From the NCBI GenBank assembly GCA_900468065.1, contig UBTA01000094.1, forward strand, positions 22,707 through 86,706: a stretch of DNA of 64,000 bases, in the 5' to 3' direction. The stretch comes from Hyphomicrobiales bacterium (GTDB taxonomy: Bacteria; Pseudomonadota; Alphaproteobacteria; Rhizobiales; Rhizobiaceae). Positions within the stretch are counted from its first letter, which is position 1. Every line of letters begins with the position of its first letter. The notes beneath the pieces were generated by a model. That model did no database searches. It was not told the DNA's origin and saw only the letters and a program-made list of their open reading frames with translations. Of this stretch, positions 54,935 through 64,000 are shown piece by piece. The position numbers were made by a program, and so were the translations under genes.

Positions 54935-57520
54935 ATGACGAGACGCCCTAACGATGATGCAGTCGCAGCGACCGAGAAGCTTGAAGGCGTCGTTCGCGTC
55001 CGAGGTGCACGGGAACACAACCTCAAAAACGTCGACGTCGACATTCCGCGGGACGCGCTCGTCGTCTTCACGGGCGTCTCCGGATCCGGAAAATCCTCGC
55101 TCGCATTCAGCACGCTCTACGCCGAGGCCCAGCGTCGCTACCTGGAATCCGTGTCTCCCTATGCTCGCCGCCTCTTCACGCAGATGAGCGTACCTGACGT
55201 CGACCAGATCGAAGGTCTCCCACCCGCTGTTGCCCTGCAGCAGCAACGCGGATCGCCAACAGCACGCTCCTCGGTCGGAAGCGTGACGACAATCTCGAAC
55301 CTCCTTCGGATGCTCTATTCACGGGCCGGCGCCTACCCGCCGGGTCAACCCCACCTTGATGCAGAATCGTTTTCTCCAAACACGCCGGAGGGCGCTTGCC
55401 CGCAATGTCACGGTCTTGGTCGCGTCCACGAGGTGACCGAGGCGTCCATGGTGCCGGATCCTTCGCTGACCATCCGCGAGCGCGCGGTGGCGGCATGGCC
55501 GTTGGCATGGGGCGGGCAGAACCTGAGGGATATCCTCATTACCCTCGGCATCGATGTCGACAGGCCGTGGCGGGAGCTTCCCGAGAAGACACGCCAGTGG
55601 ATCCTGTTCACGGACGAGCAACCCACCGTCCCGGTCTATCCAGGACTCACCCGCGATCAGGTAAAGCGTGCCATGGCACGGAAGGACGAGCCCTCCTACA
55701 TGGGCACGTTCTCCAGCGCCCGACGGCACGTCACCCATAGCTTCGCGACCACGCAGAGTGCCATGATGAAGAAGCGGGCTGCCCGCTACATGATCAGCAG
55801 CGCCTGTCCGCTGTGCGAGGGCAAGCGGCTGCGGAAGGAGTCACTCTCGGTGACGTTCCAGGGCCTCGACTATGCCGAGATAAGCAGGCTGCCGATGGCC
55901 GGGTTTTCGGACATCTTCGCGCCTTATACGGATGTCGATGCCAAGAAGCTCAAGGCCATGAGGAAAGAGCATCCGGAAAAGGCGATGGTGGTCCAGCGGA
56001 TCGCCGCAGACCTCTGCCGACGGATGGCTGTCCTTCTTGATCTCGGGCTCGGCTACCTCACGCTTGAGCGGAGCACGCCGACCCTGTCTCCGGGGGAACT
56101 TCAGCGCCTTCGCCTGGCGACCCAGGTCGTTTCCAACCTCTTCGGCGTCGTCTACGTCATGGACGAGCCTTCGGCGGGGCTTCACCCGGCGGATACGGAA
56201 GCGCTGTTGCGGGCGCTCGACGGTCTAAAGGCGGTCGGCAACTCGCTATTCGTGGTGGAGCACGAACTCGACGTCGTCCGCCATGCGGACTGGATCGTCG
56301 ATGTGGGACCGGCGGCTGGAGAGCTGGGAGGTGAGGTCCTGTATAGCGGTCCACCCGAAGGCCTGCGGAAGGTCAAACGATCCGAGACTGCCAGGCATCT
56401 GTTTGCAGAAGCTCGGAAGTCCTCAGGACCGCGCAGAGACCCAGATGGGTGGCTTCGTCTTTCCGGCCTCACCCGAAACAATCTCCGTGACGTCGATTGC
56501 GTATTCCCGCTCGGGGTCATGACGACGGTGACAGGCATCTCTGGGTCAGGCAAGTCGAGCCTGGTCAGCCAGGCGCTCGTCGAGCTTGTCGGCGAGGCGC
56601 TTGGCGCTCCGGTTCGCGCGGAAAACGATGCGGAAGACGACGCCGGCCTGGAGGTAGAGCCGGGCTCGCCGACGCAGGGCAAGATCGAAGGTGGGTTGGA
56701 CAGCATTCGACGCCTCATCGAGGTCGACCAGAAGCCGATCGGCCGGACGCCTCGGTCCAACCTCGCGACGTATACCGGTCTTTTCGATCATGTTCGCTCG
56801 CTCTTCGCCGCCACCCCAGAAGCAAAGAAGCGCGGCTACGACGCCGGGCGGTTCTCCTTCAATGTCGCCAAGGGACGCTGTCCCCGCTGCGAAGGTGAAG
56901 GCTTTGTCATGGTCGAACTGCTCTTCCTGCCGAGCGTCTATGCCCCCTGCCCGACTTGCCATGGCACCCGCTACAACCCGCAAACCTTGGATATTGGGTA
57001 CCGAGGCAAGAACATCTCGCAGGTTCTTGGGCTAACCGTCGCGGATGCATGGGGCTTCTTCGACGACGCCCCGACTGTTCGCTCATCACTGAAGGTCCTT
57101 AAGGAAGTCGGATTGAGTTACCTGCGGCTTGGTCAGCCAGCTACCGAGTTTTCTGGAGGCGAAGCCCAGCGGATCAAGCTGGCGACGGAGTTGCAACGCG
57201 CCCACAAGGGTGGCGCGCTCTATGTGCTGGATGAGCCCACGACGGGTCTGCATCCGTCGGATGTCGAACGGCTGATCGCACAGCTCAATGCGTTGGTCGA
57301 GACTGGCAACACGGTGATTGTCGTCGATCACGATATGACACTCGCTGCGGCGAGCGACTGGGTTATCGACATCGGGCCAGGCGCCGGCGATGAAGGCGGC
57401 CGAATAGTCGCAAGCGGAACGCCGGAGCAAGTTGCCTTTGCGGGAAACAGCCGGACAGCACCTTATCTTAAGCGGCTTCTCCCGCCCGATCGTCAAACCA
57501 GACCGGGCGGTCGGTGCTGA
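54935..57520 (+). CDS. UvrA2-like excinuclease ATPase
   Basis: An 861-residue UvrA paralogue. Two ABC modules have Walker [10 protein letters not shown] and GISGSGKSS. The first signature is altered to LSPGE, and the second reads [15 protein letters not shown]. Zinc-finger pairs are visible as [26 protein letters not shown] and CPTCHGTRY. At about 860 residues it is shorter than UvrA (~940), and the UvrB-binding domain appears reduced, the pattern of UvrA2 proteins linked to DNA damage tolerance or resistance to DNA-binding drugs. Not the housekeeping copy. Confidence 0.88.
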   Translation: MTRRPNDDAVAATEKLEGVVRVRGAREHNLKNVDVDIPRDALVVFTGVSGSGKSSLAFSTLYAEAQRRYLESVSPYARRLFTQMSVPDVDQIEGLPPAVALQQQRGSPTARSSVGSVTTISNLLRMLYSRAGAYPPGQPHLDAESFSPNTPEGACPQCHGLGRVHEVTEASMVPDPSLTIRERAVAAWPLAWGGQNLRDILITLGIDVDRPWRELPEKTRQWILFTDEQPTVPVYPGLTRDQVKRAMARKDEPSYMGTFSSARRHVTHSFATTQSAMMKKRAARYMISSACPLCEGKRLRKESLSVTFQGLDYAEISRLPMAGFSDIFAPYTDVDAKKLKAMRKEHPEKAMVVQRIAADLCRRMAVLLDLGLGYLTLERSTPTLSPGELQRLRLATQVVSNLFGVVYVMDEPSAGLHPADTEALLRALDGLKAVGNSLFVVEHELDVVRHADWIVDVGPAAGELGGEVLYSGPPEGLRKVKRSETARHLFAEARKSSGPRRDPDGWLRLSGLTRNNLRDVDCVFPLGVMTTVTGISGSGKSSLVSQALVELVGEALGAPVRAENDAEDDAGLEVEPGSPTQGKIEGGLDSIRRLIEVDQKPIGRTPRSNLATYTGLFDHVRSLFAATPEAKKRGYDAGRFSFNVAKGRCPRCEGEGFVMVELLFLPSVYAPCPTCHGTRYNPQTLDIGYRGKNISQVLGLTVADAWGFFDDAPTVRSSLKVLKEVGLSYLRLGQPATEFSGGEAQRIKLATELQRAHKGGALYVLDEPTTGLHPSDVERLIAQLNALVETGNTVIVVDHDMTLAAASDWVIDIGPGAGDEGGRIVASGTPEQVAFAGNSRTAPYLKRLLPPDRQTRPGGRC

Positions 57521-57673
57521 AGCCGTTGCACTTCAAGCGGGTTACGCCGTCCGCGCGCTCACCATCGAGCTCGTTCAAAAGCCTGGCGGCATCCACATGG
57601 GCGAACCGTAATCCCGGCTAGCGCGTGACACCTGCAGTTCATTCCCGTCAAGATGGTGTCGATGGCGCGGCGC

Positions 57674-57979
57674 TTATTGCCGTTTGTCGGCGAGGACAGA
57701 CAACTTGTGTATCTGCGGCGGCTTGACAAACAGGTCCCCTGCCTCTGCCTTTGCCATCAATGCCGCAGCGACTTGGCCATTTAGGTGGGCATCTCTTCCG
57801 CCCTCATCGTCGAACGTGTCGAAGATTGCAAACGAACTCGGGCCTTCCTGTATCGCATACCAGGAAATCGTGCCGGGCTCGGCATTGACCAGCGGTACGG
57901 CTGATCGCAGAAAATCAGCGACCTCCTTTTCCTTGCCTGGCTTTGCTTCAAGCGGAACGTAGAGCGCGAATTTGGTCAT
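57674..57979 (-). CDS. Putative quinol monooxygenase (ABM domain)
   Basis: A 101-residue protein from MTKFALYVPLEAKPGKEKEV, with GGAGGTGG upstream. The dimeric alpha-beta barrel (ABM/YgiN) fold is shown by EPGTISWYAIQEGPSSFAIFDTFDDE and the closing HLNGQVAAALM. Such proteins oxidise quinols or act in antibiotic biosynthesis. It is a single-gene unit, convergent with the UvrA2-like gene. Confidence 0.85.
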   Translation of the reverse strand: MTKFALYVPLEAKPGKEKEVADFLRSAVPLVNAEPGTISWYAIQEGPSSFAIFDTFDDEGGRDAHLNGQVAAALMAKAEAGDLFVKPPQIHKLSVLADKRQ

Positions 57980-58203
57980 GACCACCTCCATGGGCACCCT
58001 ATCGTGCCGCAACCCACTGTAGCAGGTAAACCGTCAGGCGTTTCGAGATCGACGAAATAAAGGCGTGCCATACGAAAAGCACGCCTAATTTAGGGGTCGG
58101 AACAAGATCAGTTCGAAATCGTACGAGGCTTTTAACAACTAAAGACAGCTAACACCTTGTAATATAAAGCATGCGTTTTTCGGTCAGTCCCGAAGGAGAT
58201 AAG

Positions 58204-58550
58204 TATGTCTGAAATGCTGCTGGCAACGCTTTCCAATATTCGGACAGTTGAAGACATGGTCGCCGCGTTTAGGAATGAGAAGCATTGCCGTCGTTTGCTG
58301 GAAGGTATGGTATGGCCGAATGGCAAGGTCTGCCCCGCCTGTGGGTAGAAGCGCTCGATCGCGATAGCTGGCCGCGACGTGGACAAGCGGCGTGCGCGGC
58401 CGGGTCTCTATCAAGGGCGTGCCCTCGGTCCGTCTCGCCGAGAGACTTGGCGTGAGCCAACCCACAGCCTGGAGGATCGGTCATGCGGTGCGTCTCATGG
58501 TCGCGCGCGAGAACATGCTCGACGGCACGGTAGAGTTTGACCATTTCTAA
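58204..58550 (+). pseudogene. IS1595-family transposase remnant
   Basis: It starts MSEMLLATLSNIRTVEDM, reaches the zinc-ribbon half WPNGKVCPACG and hits a TAG at about 58346. After a deletion it resumes as VRLAERLGVSQPTAWRIGHAV and MLDGTVEFDHF, again with a stop. The middle of the transposase is missing. The flanks 58551-58761 hold no further gene. Confidence 0.7.
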
Positions 58551-58761
58551 CTCCGCGGCGGTCCACATCGACCCGGAGCTTGTTGTCCCTTTGCCGAATA
58601 AAACCCTTTTTTGGCGCTTCAGGCCGGGTTGTTGAACGGCGCTTGGATTTTTGCAAGGTTTTGTCAAACAAGATCAGCTATTCAGAGGCAAAAAAGGGAT
58701 CTAAAGCGCTTTTGCTACCGCTCTATGACAAGGTCGCTTTAAGGGCTTCGAGCTAAGCAGC

Positions 58762-58950
58762 CTAACCGTGCTCACGCAAAAGAGCTGCTTGCTGCTCAAG
58801 TAAAGTCGCTGCTTCCTCGATGCTCATATGAGTGACACAGAGATGCACGGCGCATTCCAGAAAACGGACGGAAGATCGTTTGAGGTATGCTCGCTGTTGG
58901 TCCTCACAGATCCGTTTAATGAAATCTTCTCGGTCTTCTTCGGTGGACAT
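58762..58950 (-). CDS. Small hypothetical protein (62 aa)
   Basis: A frame starting MSTEEDREDFIKRIC, with mixed charged helices and a C-terminal helix EEAATLLEQQAALLREHG. The residue mix is normal for a real small protein. The ribosome site is weak. Unknown family. Readings on the other strand are less protein-like. Confidence 0.4.
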   Translation of the reverse strand: MSTEEDREDFIKRICEDQQRAYLKRSSVRFLECAVHLCVTHMSIEEAATLLEQQAALLREHG

Positions 58951-59069
58951 AGTGAACTCGCTACGAGATTGTGGACACAGGTTTTCTTGGCGCCGGGTCC
59001 GTCACTTGGCGCCATTCAATTCATGATCAGCAGCGTCTAGACTGCCCCTTTCGGACTGAGCCAGCCTAG

Positions 59070-59291
59070 TCATCGCCAGAGCGACCTAAAAAATATACCT
59101 GAAGTTGCAGCAGTTTTTCTCAATATCGCCATCACGCATTTTTTTAGGTCGGCCACGGAATAACCAGCGGCCTCCGCTTTCAACCAAAGCGCCTCTGCCT
59201 CAAGTTGGAAGTCAGATTTTTCCGTTGCGTCCTTTTGGAAGCTCACCAGTCCCGGGATTCTGGATTTCACCCAATTTTCGATAACTTGCAT
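59070..59291 (-). CDS. Small hypothetical protein (73 aa)
   Basis: Start MQVIENWVKSRIPGL with GGAG five bases upstream. It is predicted helical, with the pattern EAEALWLKAEAAGYSVADLKKCV in the middle. It lies 43 bases downstream of the alcohol dehydrogenase gene on the same strand and could be cotranscribed. Unknown function. Confidence 0.45.
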   Translation of the reverse strand: MQVIENWVKSRIPGLVSFQKDATEKSDFQLEAEALWLKAEAAGYSVADLKKCVMAILRKTAATSGIFFRSLWR

Positions 59292-59334
59292 GGCCGCTCC
59301 GGGCGGTTCTTCGTTGCAACCGTATTCAGCATGA

Positions 59335-60504
59335 CTATGGCCTGAGCACGACCTTGATCACCCCATCCTCCTTGTCGCGGAATTTCTTGTACATTTCAGG
59401 CGCGTCCTCAAGCGAAGCTGGGTGCGTCACTACAAAGCTGGGATCGATCTCTCCCGCCTCGATTTTCTCGAGGAGAGGCTTTGTATATTTCTGCACATGG
59501 GTCTGACCCATCTTCAAGGTAAGTCCCTTGTTCATCGCCGCACCTATCGGAATTTTATCGCCCATTCCTACGTAGACGCCCGGAATGGATATCGTGCCGC
59601 CTTTCCGACAACTCATAATCGCCTCGCGGATCACGTGCACCCGATCGGTGGCGAGGTACAGGGCTGCCTTTGCCTTATCGAGCAGAGCGTCAGCAGAGCC
59701 GTGGCCTGATGCCTCGCATCCGACCGCATCGATGCAACTATCAGGGCCACGGTTTGCCGTGCGTGACATGAGTTCATCATACACATCCGTCTCAGAGAAA
59801 TTGATGGTTTCGGCCCCACCCGCTTCCGCCATGGCGAGGCGTTCAGCTACTTCATCGATGGCGATCACACGCCCTGCACCCATCATGAGAGCGGAGCGAA
59901 TTGCGAATTGTCCGACTGGGCCACATCCCCAGATCGCCACCGTGTCCCCAGGCTGGATCTGCGCATTTTCAGCAGCCATGTAACCTGTGGGAAAAATGTC
60001 TGAGAGGAAGAGTGCCTGCTCATCTGATACGCTGTCAGGCACCTTGATCGGCCCGACATCCGCCATTGGGACGCGGAGGTATTCTGCCTGACCGCCGCTG
60101 TATCCGCCGAGCATATGGCTAAAACCGAACAGTCCGGCTGGAGAGTGGCCCATCGCCTCGCGTGCGATCTCTGCGTTGGGGTTTGTGGTGTCACAGCAGG
60201 AATACATTCCCTGCTTGCAAAACCAGCAGTCGCCGCAGCTTATCGTAAAGGGAACAACGACGCGGTCGCCGATTTTAAGGTTGGTGACATCTGAACCAAG
60301 TTCGATGACTTCGCCCATGTTTTCATGGCCAAGGATATCGCCACTTTCCATTGTTGGCTGATAGCCATCCAGAAGATGCAGGTCAGAACCGCAGATCGCG
60401 CAGCAGGTTATTTTGATGATCGCGTCTCGAGAATGTAGGATTTTCGGATCGGGGACAGTATCGACGCGAACGTCACCTTTTCCGTGCCAGCAAAGTGCGC
60501 GCAT
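59335..60504 (-). CDS. Zinc-dependent alcohol dehydrogenase (threonine/formaldehyde-DH-like)
   Basis: A 389-residue medium-chain dehydrogenase, with GGAGG upstream of the start. Catalytic zinc ligands lie in [13 protein letters not shown] and GHENMGEV; the structural zinc Cys set is in [15 protein letters not shown]. The cofactor motif is GCGPVGQFA followed by VIAIDE. Length and the long C-terminal region resemble glutathione-independent formaldehyde dehydrogenases and related rhizobial enzymes. Substrate unknown. Confidence 0.92.
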   Translation of the reverse strand: MRALCWHGKGDVRVDTVPDPKILHSRDAIIKITCCAICGSDLHLLDGYQPTMESGDILGHENMGEVIELGSDVTNLKIGDRVVVPFTISCGDCWFCKQGMYSCCDTTNPNAEIAREAMGHSPAGLFGFSHMLGGYSGGQAEYLRVPMADVGPIKVPDSVSDEQALFLSDIFPTGYMAAENAQIQPGDTVAIWGCGPVGQFAIRSALMMGAGRVIAIDEVAERLAMAEAGGAETINFSETDVYDELMSRTANRGPDSCIDAVGCEASGHGSADALLDKAKAALYLATDRVHVIREAIMSCRKGGTISIPGVYVGMGDKIPIGAAMNKGLTLKMGQTHVQKYTKPLLEKIEAGEIDPSFVVTHPASLEDAPEMYKKFRDKEDGVIKVVLRP

Positions 60505-60655
60505 ATCTAAACCTCCGTTGATGATGTCTCACAACTGAATGAACCACCAGATGTTCCCAGTGCGATCGACGATTGACGGCCAGAGTGACTAAGGAAATGC
60601 TTTCGCGAGCCATGTGACGGCCATGATGGATCGTTTGATGCAAATTAACGACGGC

Positions 60656-61200
60656 TCACGTCCTCAAGTGCTCCGCCAGTCGCCTCGCGTTTTTTATGGA
60701 GCACCATTCGCGATCATTGTTGAAATCACGTCGTCTCAGCTCCGCTCGTTCGGATCCGATCTGCCCAAATCAATAGCTCCTCATCGCTCTAGTCATGACG
60801 ATACCAAGTTTGGGTTCATGGAAAAGGACGTAGACATCATCGACCGTCCGTACCCACTCGTCCGGCAACCCAGGGCCGCTGCATGAGCGGTGGATCGCTC
60901 CGGCAGCCTTCAAGGCATTGGATACATCATCGTGTTCCTCCACTCTTGTCCCGAAACTCAACCACGTTTCGACCTGAACGATCAAATTGCGATAGGGTCA
61001 GGTGCAAAGTCTCTTCACTATACCGGACGCTCGGCGGCAGCTGAAACAGGAAGCAACCCATTTGTTGACCGAGGAGATCGGCAATATATGCGAAGTCCTC
61101 CACCAACATTTCCGTGTCTTCGACGCGCTTGACGTGCGTGGTAAGTTCACAAACCTTGACCGTGTAGACAAAGTCAGGCCTCGCAGGATGGCCGGCCAAC
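60656..61200 (-). pseudogene. DUF72-family protein, several frameshifts
   Basis: Pieces in different frames follow the DUF72 order: DFVYTVKVCELTTHVKRVED and GCFLFQLPPSVRYSEETL (about 61190-60985), NALKAAGAIHRSCSGPGLPDEW (about 60900), then SDEELLIWADRIR with a stop in place of the usual Tyr, and finally DFNNDREWCSIKNARRLAEHL ending at 60656. The N-terminus is missing. At least three frameshifts are needed. Confidence 0.65.
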
Positions 61201-62282
61201 TATGGGCTGTGGATCTGGGGCGGCGAAGTGGTCGTGATATTTGCACAGGGCCTTCTGGGCAGCGAAGGCAAGATTCACGCTCGAGATCGCAATCATCCCT
61301 TCCGCCCGCGACAGGCCCGCAGTCTGGATGGTGGTTTCTCTTCGACAATCGAGCCCTTCAACGGAGAAATTCCGGGCGGTGAAACACTGTCCGCCGATGA
61401 GCACGTGGTCGAGGAGCGCCGGGTCCAAGAGAATATTCTGCGTGGTCGCGATCTGAAGGTCATGGACTTGCCAATTAATTTTCTCGATCCAGAGACGATC
61501 GTCATGGCAGCTCGAACGGGAATTCGTGGAGGAGCCATCAGCTGGTTTTATGTCAGTCGTGACCGTGCACGCTCTTTGGAATGGTCCGTACGCAATCGAC
61601 GAAATGGCCTTACGCGGCATATCTGCGCGCACCGATATTGTTCCGCTGGGCCAGCATGATGCCTTGTCCATGTGACATCGACCAAATCCAAGGGCGAGGA
61701 AGGCAGGGTGTTTTGCGCGCGCACCCAAGATGGTTGGATAAGCTTCGAGTTTCAAAATTTTCTTATGGACGAAACCGAGGGCTTTGCCATGCCAGCCTCC
61801 GTCCGGCTGTCAGGGGGGGAAGATTGTCGCGGTCGTTCGCCGCGGTTTGGGCGACGATGGCTGGATCGAGACATTTCATTCCGAGGACCTTGGAAAGAAC
61901 TGGAGGAAGATTGGTCACCCGGTTCACACCGGGTATGGTGGCAACCCGCCGACGTTGTCCCTGCTCGGCAACGGGCGCCTGGTTCTCGTCTACGGATACC
62001 GCGACAAGCTTTACGGCATCCGATACCGCACTAGCGGCGATGGCGGTGTTTCATGGTCATTCGAGGCAGTCCTACGAGATGACGGTGGTGCGCCCGACCT
62101 TGGATACCCGCGGACTGTTATGGGACCGACGGATCGCTCCTTCTGTCCATTATTTCAACTACGGCGACGAGACCGAACGTTTTATCGCTGCTTCGATATT
62201 CCGGCCATTCCTCGATCAAGATTCCCCCGAAATCGCCCAGACCACACCAACTGGAGCCGTGGATGCTGGCGGAACCAAATGA
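61196..62282 (+). pseudogene. Sialidase/BNR-repeat family protein, truncated and frameshifted
   Basis: Across at least four frames the text reads YGLWIWGGEVVVIFAQG, MAARTGIRGGAISWFYVSRD, PYAIDEMALRGISARTDIVPLG, RVFCARTQDGWISFEFQNF, VAVVRRGLGDDGWIETFHSEDLGKNW and YRTSGDGGVSWSFEAVL. The S-x-D-x-G-x-x-W Asp-box patterns are those of sialidase-type beta-propellers. It has lost its start and abuts the DUF72 remnant. Confidence 0.65.
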
Positions 62283-62330
62283 TCTGTCGTGAGTTGAATC
62301 GCGCATTTCAACCCATCAATGGAGAGCACG

Positions 62331-62834
62331 ATGGCCGAGAAAACTTTGGATGACCTGTTCCTTAATACCCTCAAGGACATTTATTTCGCTGAGAAACAGA
62401 TCTTAAAGACGTTGCCGAAAATGGCTCGCGCTGCACAATCGCCGGAGGGCAAGGCAGCCTTCCTCAAGCATAAGGACGAGACCGAGGGCCAAATCGAGCG
62501 CCTGCAGCAGGTTTTCGAGATTATCGGCAAGCCGGCTCGCGGCAAGACCTGCGAGGCAATCCAGGGCATCATTTCCGAAGGCGAGGAAATCATCGAGGAA
62601 TTCAAGGATTCCGTTGCACTGGACGCCGGCCTCATCTCGTCGGCTCAAGCCGTCGAGCACTATGAGATTGCTCGCTACGGGACGCTCAAATCGTGGGCTG
62701 CACAGCTTGGCTATACCGACGCCGTCGCATTGTTCGACGCCAACCTTCAGGAAGAGCTGGCAACGGATCAGAAGCTCACCGAACTTGGGGAAATGTCGGC
62801 CAACCCCAAGGGCGCGAAGAAGAAGGTCGCCTGA
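62331..62834 (+). CDS. Ferritin-like YciE/DUF892 family protein
   Basis: A 167-residue four-helix protein from MAEKTLDDLFLNTLKDIYFAE (GGAG upstream; an ATG four codons earlier is possible). It has KDIYFAEKQILKTLPKMA, the second metal-site helix HKDETEGQIERLQQVFE, DAGLISSAQAVEHYEIARYGTL and LQEELATDQKL, all typical of the DUF892/YciE family induced by general stress. The ends are intact, and a strong terminator follows. Confidence 0.9.
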   Translation: MAEKTLDDLFLNTLKDIYFAEKQILKTLPKMARAAQSPEGKAAFLKHKDETEGQIERLQQVFEIIGKPARGKTCEAIQGIISEGEEIIEEFKDSVALDAGLISSAQAVEHYEIARYGTLKSWAAQLGYTDAVALFDANLQEELATDQKLTELGEMSANPKGAKKKVA

Positions 62835-62854
62835 TTCCGTCTCGCCAATCGTCT

Positions 62855-62890
62855 AAAAGGGCCGTCTCATACCAGGCGGCCCTTTTTTTT
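62855..62890 (+). terminator. Rho-independent terminator
   Basis: AAAA, stem GGGCCG (62859-62864) / CGGCCC (62877-62882), then a run of eight T. It ends the yciE-like transcript. Confidence 0.85.
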
Positions 62891-63139
62891 GTTGCCTACG
62901 CCCCGGTTCGGCATTCGGGGCGGCGACAGGCTTCGATTCCGGGAATCTCGGGACCGCAAGCATATCGAAAGAACAGCGATCAACGGCGGTCGACAGGAAT
63001 TCACTCTGCCAGTTGTGAAAGGGCTGACGAATTCCAAAGAAATCACCCGCTTAGCCCAGGGTTGGACAAAAACTCTCCTTCATGGATTTCAATCACTTGC
63101 AAAGGCGGTGTCCCACTTTTTTGACCGTTTGCGGGCGCT
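62891..63139. other. Non-coding stretch between the terminator and the cytochrome remnant
   Basis: No protein family could be followed in any frame. The sequence near 63090-63125 could be an old element end abutting the broken cytochrome, but no repeat pair was found. Confidence 0.3.
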
Positions 63140-63689
63140 CGGCGCAATGGCTGAGGCTTTCGACCAGATAAGCGCCGCGATCGTGCACCGGATCACCGGT
63201 AAACCGGGCCGCTGTCTGATGCTGCCGAAAAACAGCAGTGTCCAAAAGCCCACGAACCTTCGGATGCGAAACAAGACGGACGGGTGGTGCGGAGGTGCGC
63301 GACCGGAGACCTTTGGAAGGGTCATCAGATAGGCATGGAGATCCTTTACATCAGCAACTGTTATGCCCGTGAAACTCGTATAGGGAAAAGGACGGCTAAT
63401 ATTGCTGGCCTTTGGGTGACACGCCGCCGATGAGCGCGTTGGCAAGATCCACCACCGTCCATCCGCCGATGCCGTCAACGGGGTCCGGGGAAATATTCGG
63501 CGGCCGGAATGTCCCGGATGGAGAGGCGAGCGCCAGCCCGCCGCCAAGCCTCAGACGGTCTGGTTGTCCCGGAGTTGCATTACAGGAAGCGCAATCGCCG
63601 GCGTTGAAAATAAGTTGGCCGCGAGCCGGATCTCCCTGCGCTTCGAATTGACGATCCCCGGGCGAAAACGGTGGGCTGGCCATCGTCAC
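63140..63689 (-). pseudogene. Dihaem cytochrome c, frameshifted, first haem motif mutated
   Basis: The first domain reads GQLIFNAGDCASCNATPGQP, where CASCH is expected; a His-to-Asn change has removed the haem ligand. LGGGLALASPSGTFRPPNIS and the second frame FPYTSFTGITVADVKDLHAYLM follow. A second haem domain start (HDRGAYLVESLSHCAE) appears in another frame near 63165, then stops being cytochrome-like. No signal peptide is left. The intact gene would be a membrane-linked alcohol-dehydrogenase-type cytochrome c. Confidence 0.7.
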
Positions 63690-64000
63690 ATCCGGGGGGC
63701 GCTACTGTCGTTTGCTGAGATCTTCGTAAGCCGGTCGCTTGTCTACGACCGCGCCTGAGACCGCCCGGTGTCTGACAGTCAATTAGAGCAATAGCAGGAA
63801 ACTGCTGACCATTCTATCCTTGATCTTCCGCTTGAGCAGCCATTCGGGCCATTGCCGGGAGGATGCGCCGCAGCTAAAGTTGGGCTGCAACTCCCCGACT
63901 AAATTTTTCGAATGTTCGTGCGATGTTCAGTCGGCCACGCATGCCTTGGCATGCCGGAACTGACGCCGACACCTGCTTCGTAAGTCAGTACCTCCACCAG
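63690..64000. other. Stretch without recognised features at the right edge
   Basis: Neither strand gives a credible gene in the last 311 bases. No repeat or RNA was seen. Confidence 0.4.

Noticed and set aside
61174..61755. A minus-strand frame antisense to the sialidase remnant
   Set aside because: Only the plus-strand pieces show family motifs.
62889..63332. A plus-strand frame with TNSKEITRLAQGWTKTLL after the yciE-like terminator
   Set aside because: It lacks a ribosome site and family match and runs antisense through the cytochrome c remnant.
1..64000. tRNA, rRNA, CRISPR arrays and prophage genes
   Set aside because: I looked for tRNA-like cloverleaf ends, rRNA words, regular repeat-spacer arrays and phage structural genes and saw none. 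A dedicated search could still find a small RNA.

Overview
The window is high-GC DNA from an alphaproteobacterium, most probably a Rhizobiaceae member (Rhizobium/Agrobacterium group). The reasons are the density of ABC uptake operons paired with LysR- and SorC-type regulators, the fused class II aldolase/short-chain dehydrogenase proteins of the rhizobial RhaD type, and the small genes typical of that family. The mix of catabolic islands, insertion sequences and decaying genes fits a chromid, a megaplasmid or an accessory chromosomal region. No rRNA, tRNA, CRISPR array or replication origin was recognised.

Layout. 0-7.3 kb: a minus-strand operon encodes an RraA-family protein, a complete peptide/opine-type ABC transporter and a split ChrA-type transporter, with a divergent LysR regulator. 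8.3-10.2 kb: an RNase HI-like protein, a tiny membrane protein with a structured leader, and a short 6-phosphogluconate dehydrogenase. 10.3-19.7 kb: a sugar module made of a RhaD-like aldolase-dehydrogenase, a SorC regulator, a PfkB kinase and a ribose/rhamnose-type ABC transporter. 19.9-21.2 kb: a MATE exporter. 21.8-28 kb: a purine module with two divergent adenine-deaminase-type enzymes on either side of an NCS2 permease, plus a LysR regulator. 28.5-33.3 kb: an FtsK translocase without an obvious membrane domain, and a Kup potassium transporter.

33.6-39.1 kb: a thioredoxin-like protein, then a tight operon of an AprA-like flavoprotein, a two-cluster ferredoxin and an SsuABC/TauABC-type transporter. 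This is the best candidate here for an undescribed metabolic system. 39.1-45.2 kb: two MFS exporters, a small exported protein, a broken DsbA-like gene, a TDT/SLAC1-type channel and a LysR regulator. 45.5-48.6 kb: a second SorC + RhaD-like module. The two SorC promoter regions share an exact 10-base word inside inverted repeats.

48.6-64 kb is a decay and insertion zone. It holds IS21-like end repeats, an IS3-family element disrupted by a ~520-bp IS110-derived insert, a broken gene with weak thymidylate-synthase-like features, and remnants of IS1595, DUF72, sialidase and dihaem cytochrome c genes. Intact genes among these are a Tat-exported sulfatase, a UvrA2-like ATPase, an ABM-domain monooxygenase, a zinc alcohol dehydrogenase and a YciE-type ferritin-like protein. 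All function calls come from reading motifs and remembering families; no database search was possible.
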